From the NCBI GenBank assembly GCA_029880265.1, contig JAOUOT010000003.1, positions 105,762-169,761 on the forward strand: a DNA stretch of 64,000 nucleotides. Direction: 5' to 3'. Under the pieces are notes generated by a model. That model saw only the letters and a list, made by a program, of their open reading frames with translations. It was not told the origin of the DNA and searched no databases. Source of the DNA: Spirochaetia bacterium. Its GTDB lineage: Bacteria; Spirochaetota; Leptospiria; Turneriellales; JAOUOS01. Positions 53,324 to 60,343 of this stretch are shown here, one piece after another; position 1 is the first letter of the stretch; every line of letters begins with the position of its first letter. The translations under genes and the position numbers were made by a program.

Positions 53324-53416
53324 TCAGCCTTTAGACAAAGAGAGCCTTCTTTTGTTCATCTTTAATTGAAGCGATTTGCGGGCCGCTTCTTTCTTGATTA
53401 AATAATACTTTTTCAT
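53324..53416 (-). CDS. possible 30-residue basic peptide (or small RNA gene)
   Basis: Minus-strand frame beginning MKKYYLIKKEAARKSLQ. On the same strand a consensus TTGACA (53456-53451) with CATCTT 17 bases on (53433-53428) lies just upstream, and a terminator hairpin (53298-53272) just downstream, giving a predicted transcript of about 155 bases. Either the peptide or the RNA could be the product. This accounts for most of the 301-bp gap before 53568. Confidence 0.35.
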   Translation of the reverse strand: MKKYYLIKKEAARKSLQLKMNKRRLSLSKG

Positions 53417-53567
53417 TCTCTAAATGTAAGATGCAAAAAAGAGAATACACTGTCAATTAAAATTTAATTTCAAATTCACGGCCTGGGGGCATAAAACATT
53501 GAAAATACCAAACTAAAATTAAAAAAATATTGTAAGGTTAATATACTTTTATAAAACGTCGTCTATT

Positions 53568-54164
53568 GTGAAAAGAATCTTTTTTCTTGCTGTCTTGTGC
53601 ATAAGCCTTCTTGGGTTTAGCTTTGATCAGAATATTGATAAAATTCAAAAATGGATTCTTTACGCCAAAGACGATTCTAAAAAATATCCCGTAACCGCCG
53701 TTTATCTTAAAGAAGACGATTATGAATTATTTAAAGAAGGTCTCAAGAGGCATTCGCATCCGAAAGATTATAAAGAATATCAAAATAATTTTCGCCTGCT
53801 TTCTGTAAAATGGGACGACTTTTCAAAAGAATATTTTTATCTTGCGCCAAAGGCCAATGCAAACATGATTGAAATTTATTTCTTTGACAGAAGCGGCGTC
53901 GCGTTATTTTCTCAAACCATTGAAATTGGCAAAGGAATACCTCATTCTTTTTTCAATAAGCTTTGGCAGGCAAAAGAAGATTTCCTGCGTTTTCAAAAAA
54001 CGTTTCAAAGCCGATATTCTATTTTGCATTGGCCCAACATGGCTTTCATATCAAACATGCCGCACTTAACCATCGGCTGGCTGAAAAAGATAGATTATAA
54101 TCAGCTGACCGATAAAGAGAAAAAGGGATACGATGAATTGATGCGGTTGGCCATTAAGTCTTAA
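53568..54164 (+). CDS. secreted protein of unknown function
   Basis: 198 residues with a GTG start and a signal peptide (MKRIFFLAVLCISLLGFSF). The mature part is rich in Lys, Phe and Tyr (KWDDFSKEYFYLAPKANANMIEIYFFDRSGVALF, FRFQKTFQSRY-like segments) and has no cysteine. Not recognised. It may be co-transcribed with the two outer-membrane genes that follow, but a 107-bp gap with a good promoter separates them. Confidence 0.6.
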   Translation: MKRIFFLAVLCISLLGFSFDQNIDKIQKWILYAKDDSKKYPVTAVYLKEDDYELFKEGLKRHSHPKDYKEYQNNFRLLSVKWDDFSKEYFYLAPKANANMIEIYFFDRSGVALFSQTIEIGKGIPHSFFNKLWQAKEDFLRFQKTFQSRYSILHWPNMAFISNMPHLTIGWLKKIDYNQLTDKEKKGYDELMRLAIKS

Positions 54165-54237
54165 ATAGGATACCGATTTCGATTTTAGATTTTCACTTTT
54201 GGAATACCCGCTAATTACCCCTCTTAAACAATATTAT

Positions 54238-54266
54238 TTGACAAAACAAATCGAAAAGATAAAGAT
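54238..54266 (+). promoter_or_regulatory. candidate promoter for a leaderless mRNA
   Basis: Consensus TTGACA (54238-54243), 17 bases, AAAGAT (54261-54266), 5 bases, ATG (54272). No ribosome site. Confidence 0.5.
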
Positions 54267-54271
54267 GATAT

Positions 54272-54898
54272 ATGCGATTAAAATTTATGGCCGTTTATTT
54301 CGCAAGCGCTTTATGCAGCTACTCTTTTGGCCTTGACAGCGCCGCGATTTACGTAAGTTCAGCGGCGGCTTTTTCTGAATTAAGCGAATCGGAGTTCAGT
54401 ACCGGCTCTGTTACAGGCGCAAGCTATTCGGCGGGCATTCGAACCGTTTATAAATATAATGGTCTTGAATACGGCCTGCATCTTGAAGAAAGATTTATTA
54501 CCAGAGGATATTCATTAAAACCCGAAGGAATTGCCGACGCAAAAACGCAATCAATTCAATTTAGTTACGCAGATACATTATTAGGCTGTAATTTCTTATA
54601 TTTCTTTAGCCAATACGGCGCCGGGTTAAACCTTGGCTTAACATACGGATACTTATATTCTCTTTCTGAAGAGAATACAAATTATTCAGAAGAATTTTTA
54701 CTTTCACAATTTGCTAAAGAAGAAATAGGCGGCCAAATTGGCTTATTAACGGCGGTAAAAGTTTCAAGTCAGCTGACAATTGCGGCAAACTTCGACTTTT
54801 ATAAAGGTTTTACAACAGTATATCATACTTTAGCCACCGACTATCAGAATTTTTCGTTTATCATGGGCTTAGGCTTACAATATTATATTGAATTATGA
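54272..54898 (+). CDS. outer-membrane beta-barrel protein
   Basis: 208 residues. Signal peptide (MAVYFASALCSYSFG). The mature protein alternates polar and hydrophobic residues with Gly and Tyr in the pattern of an eight-strand barrel (ASYSAGIRTVYKYNGLEYGLHLEERFI, YGAGLNLGLTYGYLYSL) and ends [13 protein letters not shown], with aromatic residues at the C-terminal strand as needed for barrel insertion. Overlaps the next gene by 4 bases (ATGA). Confidence 0.75.
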   Translation: MRLKFMAVYFASALCSYSFGLDSAAIYVSSAAAFSELSESEFSTGSVTGASYSAGIRTVYKYNGLEYGLHLEERFITRGYSLKPEGIADAKTQSIQFSYADTLLGCNFLYFFSQYGAGLNLGLTYGYLYSLSEENTNYSEEFLLSQFAKEEIGGQIGLLTAVKVSSQLTIAANFDFYKGFTTVYHTLATDYQNFSFIMGLGLQYYIEL

Positions 54899-55482
54899 AA
54901 AATATTAAATTACTCATATTGACGGGTTTTATTTTTATACTTTCGGGATGTTCTCTCTTTAGAGGCGAGCTTGTAACAACTTTTCATGAAACAATTGACA
55001 GGGGCCTCGACGGAAATTTCTCAGGCAATTTATATATCAATAAAAGTCTAATGAAAAACGGACCTTTTGTAGAAGGCGCGAATATCGCCTTAAATATAAC
55101 TCGTTCAGGTTATACAATTGAAGAAACACACTCTGTATATCAAGTAGGGTCTTCTGACGATGAAGATTTTGACGAATGCGTGTATGATTCTGAATATACG
55201 CTATCTGATTATGAATCTCAAAGCGGCTGCGATGTTGTAGAAGAAACTGAATATAAAGGCGAAATAGAAATCATTTTAACGGACTTAAACAACCAGTTTT
55301 TAGGGCCCGGCGATTTTGACGCGTTTAGCGAAACCTTTAATCATAATTTAATTGACTATAACCTACGGTTCGGCGAAGACTTTTCTAATACAGAGAATTC
55401 TGACAGTTCTTCTTTTGACGTAAAAATAACGCAAATGAATATTCTTCTTGAAGACGCAATGGGAACAATCAGTCTATATTAA
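54895..55482 (+). CDS. lipoprotein of unknown function
   Basis: 195 residues. Lipoprotein signal with lipobox LSGC ([15 protein letters not shown]). The mature part is acidic, rich in Asp, Glu, Ser and Asn, with two internal cysteines (ECVYD, GCDVV). Its start overlaps the barrel gene stop, so the pair probably works together at the outer membrane. The last 14 bases overlap the end of uvrB on the other strand. Confidence 0.75.
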   Translation: MKNIKLLILTGFIFILSGCSLFRGELVTTFHETIDRGLDGNFSGNLYINKSLMKNGPFVEGANIALNITRSGYTIEETHSVYQVGSSDDEDFDECVYDSEYTLSDYESQSGCDVVEETEYKGEIEIILTDLNNQFLGPGDFDAFSETFNHNLIDYNLRFGEDFSNTENSDSSSFDVKITQMNILLEDAMGTISLY

Positions 55483-57457
55483 TTTCATCTTTCTCGTTCA
55501 TCAAAATATCTCTTAAAATAGCTGCTTTTTCAAATTCAAGATTTTGCGCGGCCTCAAACATTTCTGTTTTTATTGTAATTCGCCACTCTTTCTTATCTTT
55601 GTATTTTTTAGGGTTATATTTTTTTGTTATGTCGTCTAGCATTTTAGTTTCTTCGGCTTCTTTCAAGTTTTCGCGCTCTATGATATCGACAACTTCTTTT
55701 TGAATTGTAGTCGGCGTGATGCCTCTTTCTTTATTGAATTCTTCCTGCATGATACGTCTTCTGCCAGTTTCTTCTATGGCCGCTTTCATAGAATCGGTCA
55801 TTTTATCTGCGTACAAAATCACCCTGCCGTTCGCATTTCTTGCCGCCCTGCCCATGGTTTGAATAAGCGAGCGGCGCGATCTAAGAAAGCCTTCTTTATC
55901 GGCGTCTAAAATGGCCACCAGCGAGACTTCGGGCAAATCGAGCCCTTCTCTTAATAAATTGATTCCCACAAGAACGTCAAATTCGCCTTTGCGCAAATCT
56001 CTTAAGATTTCGGTTCGCTCAAGAGCCTCTATGTCTGAATGCATGTACCTGACGCGTATGCCGGCGTCTAAATAATATTCTGTTAAATCTTCGGCCATCT
56101 TTTTGGTAAGCGTGGTCACTAAGGTGCGTTCGTTTTTTTCGGCGCGGATGGTTATTTCTCTTGCGAGATTGTCAATTTGTCCCTCTGATTTTCGAATTTC
56201 AACTTCGGGATCCAATAGACCGGTCGGACGTATGATCTGCTCGACATGGCAGTCGGTCTTTTCAAGTTCGTAATCTGCGGGCGTTGCCGAAACATAGAGT
56301 ATATTTTTTGCCAGCGATTCAAATTCGCCAAAGTTTAAGGGCCTGTTATCGAGAGCCGAAGGCAGACGAAATCCGAAATTTATTAGAGTCTCTTTTCTGC
56401 TTCTGTCGCCGGCAAACATCCCCCCTATTTGCGGTATAGAAACATGGCTCTCGTCAATAATGACAAAAAAATCGTCGGGAAAATAATCAATCAAACAAGC
56501 GGGGCGAGAGCCTTCTTGGCGTCCGGTTAAATGCCTTGAATAATTTTCAATGCCCGAGCAGTAGCCAAGTTCTCTTAGCATTTCAATATCGTACAATGTT
56601 CGCTGCTTGATTCTTTCGGCTTCAAGAGGTTTGTTATGGTTATTATAATATTCAACTCTTTCGGCAAGCTCTTCTTTTACGGCTTCAAGAGCGGTTTTAA
56701 GTCTCGGCGGCGATGTTATAAAATGCTTCGCCGGATAAATCGCGCATTTTTTTAATATTTCTCTGGTTTTTCCGGTTAAAAAATCGACTCTTTTGAGGGC
56801 CTCAAGTTCTTCGCCAAAAAACTCCAGACGAATCAGTTCTTTTGAATATGCGGGCAGAACTTCGACTACGTCGCCCCTTACTCTAAATGTTGCTCTTTTT
56901 AGTTCTACGTCGTTTCTTTCGTATTGCATTCTTATGAGTTTCGCCATAACGTCTTCGCGCGAAATATTCATCCCCGAATGAACAAGAAGAACTGATTCCT
57001 GATAGTCTTCGGGCGAGCCCAGACCGTAAATACAGCTTACGCTGGCCACTACGATAACGTCTTCTCTTTCAAGCAGGGCCGATGTCGTTCTTAGCCTGAG
57101 CATTTCAATTTCGTCGTTAATAGATGCGTCTTTTTCAATGAAGGTATCGGTAACGGGCATATACGCCTCGGGCTGATAATAATCGTAGTAGCTGATAAAA
57201 TATTCAACCGCGTTATCGGGAAAAAAGTCTTTAAACTCGCGGTAAAGCTGGGCGGCCAGAGTTTTATTATGAGTGATAATTAAAGTGGGCCGTTGTATGT
57301 TTTCAATAACCCCCGCCATAGTAACCGTTTTGCCCGAGCCGGTAACGCCAATAAGCGTGGCTTTTGAAGATTTATCTTTTAAGCATTCGCTTAATTCTTT
57401 AACCGCCCTGGGTTGATCGCCCGCAAAATCAAATGGTTTTTTGAAATTAAATTTCAT
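55469..57457 (-). CDS. uvrB: excinuclease ABC subunit B
   Basis: 662 residues, normal length. Damage-verifying helicase of nucleotide excision repair, loaded by UvrA and recruiting UvrC. Walker [11 protein letters not shown] at 38-46, the beta-hairpin [14 protein letters not shown] that clamps damaged [12 protein letters not shown], and the motif VI region QTMGRAARN; the C-terminal UVR motif ([19 protein letters not shown]) binds UvrC. Its promoter candidate ends 5 bases before the ATG and there is no ribosome site. No SOS-box is recognised. Confidence 0.97.
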   Translation of the reverse strand: MKFNFKKPFDFAGDQPRAVKELSECLKDKSSKATLIGVTGSGKTVTMAGVIENIQRPTLIITHNKTLAAQLYREFKDFFPDNAVEYFISYYDYYQPEAYMPVTDTFIEKDASINDEIEMLRLRTTSALLEREDVIVVASVSCIYGLGSPEDYQESVLLVHSGMNISREDVMAKLIRMQYERNDVELKRATFRVRGDVVEVLPAYSKELIRLEFFGEELEALKRVDFLTGKTREILKKCAIYPAKHFITSPPRLKTALEAVKEELAERVEYYNNHNKPLEAERIKQRTLYDIEMLRELGYCSGIENYSRHLTGRQEGSRPACLIDYFPDDFFVIIDESHVSIPQIGGMFAGDRSRKETLINFGFRLPSALDNRPLNFGEFESLAKNILYVSATPADYELEKTDCHVEQIIRPTGLLDPEVEIRKSEGQIDNLAREITIRAEKNERTLVTTLTKKMAEDLTEYYLDAGIRVRYMHSDIEALERTEILRDLRKGEFDVLVGINLLREGLDLPEVSLVAILDADKEGFLRSRRSLIQTMGRAARNANGRVILYADKMTDSMKAAIEETGRRRIMQEEFNKERGITPTTIQKEVVDIIERENLKEAEETKMLDDITKKYNPKKYKDKKEWRITIKTEMFEAAQNLEFEKAAILRDILMNEKDEINID

Positions 57458-57462
57458 GGGGT

Positions 57463-57491
57463 ATACTTGAAAAATACTGGAACTCTGTAAA
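57463..57491 (-). promoter_or_regulatory. candidate promoter for leaderless uvrB mRNA
   Basis: On the minus strand TTTACA (57491-57486), 17 bases, AAGTAT (57468-57463), 5 bases, ATG (57457). Confidence 0.45.
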
Positions 57492-57517
57492 AGAAAAAAA
57501 AGAGCTGTTGACGTTTT

Positions 57518-57540
57518 TTTAAGGGGCGCTGCCCCTTAAA
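57518..57540. repeat. short GC-core palindrome
   Basis: TTTAAGGGGC-GCT-GCCCCTTAAA, a perfect 10-bp inverted repeat with a 3-base loop, in the gap between uvrB and the gene at 57650. Its T run precedes the stem on the plus strand, so it is not a standard terminator. Nothing else was recognised in the gap. Confidence 0.7.
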
Positions 57541-57649
57541 CCCCGGCTTCTGTTTTCAAAAGAGCCGTCGCAAAGCTGGCCGTCTTTATTGCTGCCCTAC
57601 GCCCACAAACTGCCGTCAGTTTTCATCTTTTCACATCCATAATTACGAT

Positions 57650-58093
57650 TCACTCTCCCTTCTTGAACCGAAACGTATGAAACGCGTAATACGGTTTCTC
57701 AAACGGCGGAGCAGGAAATCGCCACGCTTTCATTTTATTTATTAAACAATTTGATAAAGCTTCGCTTTTAAAATCAAACGAGACAAGCTGAGGGTTTATG
57801 ACCTGCCCGTCTTCGTCAATTTGCCAGTCTATTTTTATTTTGCCGTCGGTTTGTTCGGGGTTTGTTTTTAAAAATTCGTTAAAGCAGGTTTGCGCGTCGC
57901 CGTAATTTTTAACCACGGTGTTTTTCACCTGATTTTCGGCATACGGATCGACTATTTTACCGTCTTTATCAACCGCTACATTCTGCCGGGCCATACCCGC
58001 CTGAATATTTTCAAGCCGGTTGAATTTATATATCATAAACCCAAGGGCAACCGCCATAAAGGCAATGATTATGTATAAAAGTTGGTTTTTCAT
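57650..58093 (-). CDS. AgmX/PglI- or TonB-C-like membrane-anchored protein
   Basis: 147 residues from ATG 58093. An N-terminal membrane helix (LLYIIIAFMAVALGFMIY), a linker, then a C-terminal domain with KIDWQIDEDGQVINPQLVSFDFKSEALSNCLINKMKAWRFPAPP, the pattern of the AgmX/PglI C-terminal (TonB-like) fold: 'V...G.V....V......L..C......W.FP'. Cys in NCLI and ACF-like QTCFNEF may pair. A periplasmic role in energy or motility complexes is possible; no ExbB/D genes are near. A start at 58150 would have to read through the 20-bp inverted repeat. Confidence 0.75.
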   Translation of the reverse strand: MKNQLLYIIIAFMAVALGFMIYKFNRLENIQAGMARQNVAVDKDGKIVDPYAENQVKNTVVKNYGDAQTCFNEFLKTNPEQTDGKIKIDWQIDEDGQVINPQLVSFDFKSEALSNCLINKMKAWRFPAPPFEKPYYAFHTFRFKKGE

Positions 58094-58102
58094 ATAAATT
58101 TT

Positions 58103-58146
58103 TTTCCCATGAAGGCGACAATTCAGATTGTCGCCTTCATGGGAAA
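58103..58146. repeat. perfect 20-bp inverted repeat with a 4-base loop
   Basis: The left arm TTTCCCATGAAGGCGACAAT (58103-58122), loop TCAG, right arm 58127-58146 exactly complementary. Lies between the FG-GAP lipoprotein gene and the AgmX-like gene on the minus strand. No T run follows on that strand, so termination is uncertain; it could be an mRNA-stabilising or processing hairpin or a dispersed repeat. Confidence 0.85.
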
Positions 58147-58179
58147 TCATTCAAATCTCAAAATTCATCATTAACCAAA

Positions 58180-60309
58180 TCACTGCCTTACAAACGCATA
58201 TGCCGTACCTGTATATCCAGCATAACCAGAAGACCCTACAACAACAGTATCGCCTGAGATAAAAACTGATCCGCCAAAAGAACCAACTAATGAATTACCC
58301 TTCAAGTAAGCATTCTGGCGCCATGTACCATTCGTAGAATTTCGCACAAAAACATACGCCGCGCCTGAACCACCTGCAGAATTATCGGCACTGGCTGTAC
58401 TACCGTTTGATATCAGCTTTTCGCCGCTATCTTCGCTATGAGCTCCTACGACTATCGTATCGCCTGATATAGAAACTGAACAGCCAAAATAATCAGACGC
58501 CTCTGCGTTTGGCGCCTTTAAATAGGCCTGATGCGACCATGTTGTGCCGCTTCGAACAAAAACATATGCCGCGCCGGCAGCAGAAGCAGAATTATCAGAG
58601 CTGGCCGTAGAACCGTTAGTAATGGTCGTTTGATCGCTGTCTTCATAATAAGCTCCCACAACAATGGTATCGCCTGATATCGAAACTGAATTACCAAAAT
58701 AATCAGACGCCTCTGCATTTGGCGCCTTTAAATAGGCCTGCTGCGACCATGTTGTACCGCTTCTTACAAAAACATATGCGGCGCCCGCATCAGTAGCCGA
58801 ATTATCGTCGCTTCCTGTGGAGCCATTCGTAATGGTTGTCTGACTGCTGTCTTCATAATTAGCCCCCGCTACAATCGTATCGCCTGAGATAGAAACTGAA
58901 ACGCCAAATTTATCATCTGCCTCTGCGTTTGATACTTTTAAATAGGCCTGATGCGACCACGTTGTACCGCTTCGCACAAATACATACGCGGCACCCGCAG
59001 AAGAAGCAGAATTATCGGCGCTCGCTGTCGCGTCATTGGTAATGGTTGTTTGACTGCTTTCTTCGTCCAGAGCTCCCACGACAATCGTATCGCCTGATAT
59101 CGAGACCGAAGTACCGAACCGATCAAATACTTCAGCGTTTGGCGCCTTTAAATAGGCCTGCTGCGACCATGTAGCGCCGCTTCGCACAAAAACATAAGCC
59201 GCGCCCGCAGAAGAAGTAGAATTATCGGCGCTCGCGGTTGCGTCGTTGGTAATTGTTGTTTGGCTACTATCTTCTGTTGATGCCCCCACAACAATCGTAT
59301 CGCCTGATATTGACACTGAAGTACCAAATCCATCACCAGCCCCTGCGTTTGGCGCCTTCAAATAGGCCTGCTGCGACCATGTTGTACCGCTTCGCACAAA
59401 AACATACGCGGCGCCCGCATCAGTAGCCGAATTATCGGCGCTTGCTGTGGAGCCATTCGTAATAGTTATCTGACTGCTGTCTTCGCCATAAGCCCCGACA
59501 ACAATCGTATCGCCTGAAATAGAAACATCTCTGCCAAAATAATCAGACGCCCCTGCGTTTGGCGCTATTAAATAACCCTGCTGGCTAAAACATGTGCTAT
59601 CAATGCCCAAAATATTAGCCGCTATAGAAAAATTGCCCGCCAAATCATACGCAAATACAGAATAATACGCTAAATCACAAAAATTTTCGTAAGTATCAAG
59701 GCAAGTGTTGATATCTCCTTGACATACATCTATGCCGTCATCTGCATTAGCGGGATAAGAACCTGATTTTCTTACAACTTTTGCGCCGGCATAATCAGTT
59801 GTCGGGTTTAGCCAGTCTAAGGTAACGCTTCTTTCAGCGGGTGTTACAGTCAGGTCTGTTACTCCGGAAGGGGGCACAGTATCTGCAGTCGCTTTTATTT
59901 CAATATCAAATGTCGTTATCGCGCTTTCGCTACCTTTGGTAATTGTCGCGGTAATCGTTACCGTTTTATCAATACCGGTAGTAGGTCGTGTTATCAAAGC
60001 GGTACCGTTTACAAAAACAATACTACTGTCATCGCTTTCCCAGCTTATGCTCGTACCGCTGTCGCCGTATATTGGTACGCTAAAATTTTGCGTTACCGAT
60101 ATTTCTGAGTCGCCCGCGCCAAAAGTAAAATTTGAAAAAGAAAGATTGGCCGCGTCGGTATTTACATCTTGTAAATCTGCGTTTTCGGTAACCGTAAAAT
60201 TATCTGCGCTCGGGTCAAGTTCGTTGTCTCTCGGTATGTCGCTTACCGAACAATACATCGCCAGCATTAAGATGGCCGGCAGTATTTTTATTATTTTTGT
60301 TAGTTTCAT
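58180..60309 (-). CDS. FG-GAP beta-propeller lipoprotein
   Basis: 709 residues. Lipoprotein leader ending LAMYC, followed by SVSDIPRDNELDP, identical to the leader of the RCC1 gene upstream. Then a bacterial Ig-like domain (about 50-140, ITATITKGSESAITTFDIEI), an Fn3-like domain (about 145-235, GVTDLTVTPAERSVTLDW) and seven 70-residue FG-GAP repeats (DYFGxxVSISGDTIVVGA, GAAYVFVRSGTTWSQQAYLKAPN), which should form one seven-bladed integrin-like propeller. Ca-binding acids are not obvious. At DNA level the repeats are spaced exactly 210 bp and nearly identical. Ribosome site GAGG. Probably on the cell surface; ligand unknown. Confidence 0.85.
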   Translation of the reverse strand: MKLTKIIKILPAILMLAMYCSVSDIPRDNELDPSADNFTVTENADLQDVNTDAANLSFSNFTFGAGDSEISVTQNFSVPIYGDSGTSISWESDDSSIVFVNGTALITRPTTGIDKTVTITATITKGSESAITTFDIEIKATADTVPPSGVTDLTVTPAERSVTLDWLNPTTDYAGAKVVRKSGSYPANADDGIDVCQGDINTCLDTYENFCDLAYYSVFAYDLAGNFSIAANILGIDSTCFSQQGYLIAPNAGASDYFGRDVSISGDTIVVGAYGEDSSQITITNGSTASADNSATDAGAAYVFVRSGTTWSQQAYLKAPNAGAGDGFGTSVSISGDTIVVGASTEDSSQTTITNDATASADNSTSSAGAAYVFVRSGATWSQQAYLKAPNAEVFDRFGTSVSISGDTIVVGALDEESSQTTITNDATASADNSASSAGAAYVFVRSGTTWSHQAYLKVSNAEADDKFGVSVSISGDTIVAGANYEDSSQTTITNGSTGSDDNSATDAGAAYVFVRSGTTWSQQAYLKAPNAEASDYFGNSVSISGDTIVVGAYYEDSDQTTITNGSTASSDNSASAAGAAYVFVRSGTTWSHQAYLKAPNAEASDYFGCSVSISGDTIVVGAHSEDSGEKLISNGSTASADNSAGGSGAAYVFVRNSTNGTWRQNAYLKGNSLVGSFGGSVFISGDTVVVGSSGYAGYTGTAYAFVRQ
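58521..59580 (-). repeat. tandem 210-bp repeats within the FG-GAP gene
   Basis: The marker AATAGGCCTG (AATAACCCTG in the last) recurs at 58521, 58731, 58941, 59151, 59361 and 59571, a constant 210-bp step. Units are nearly identical, so unequal recombination could change blade number. Confidence 0.9.
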
Positions 60310-60313
60310 TTTT
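60199..60313 (-). repeat. lipoprotein-leader direct repeat, copy 1
   Basis: About 110 bp nearly identical to 62831-62945. The part 60211-60309 (start codon to the ELDP region) shows no difference by eye from 62843-62941. Confidence 0.9.
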
Positions 60314-60343
60314 TGACCTCGTTTTTTTCAATCATCAATAGAC

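Noticed and set aside
58521..59580. Regular repeats that might suggest a CRISPR array or satellite
   Set aside because: The 210-bp period keeps one reading frame and encodes FG-GAP blades; there are no short repeats with unique spacers and no cas genes.
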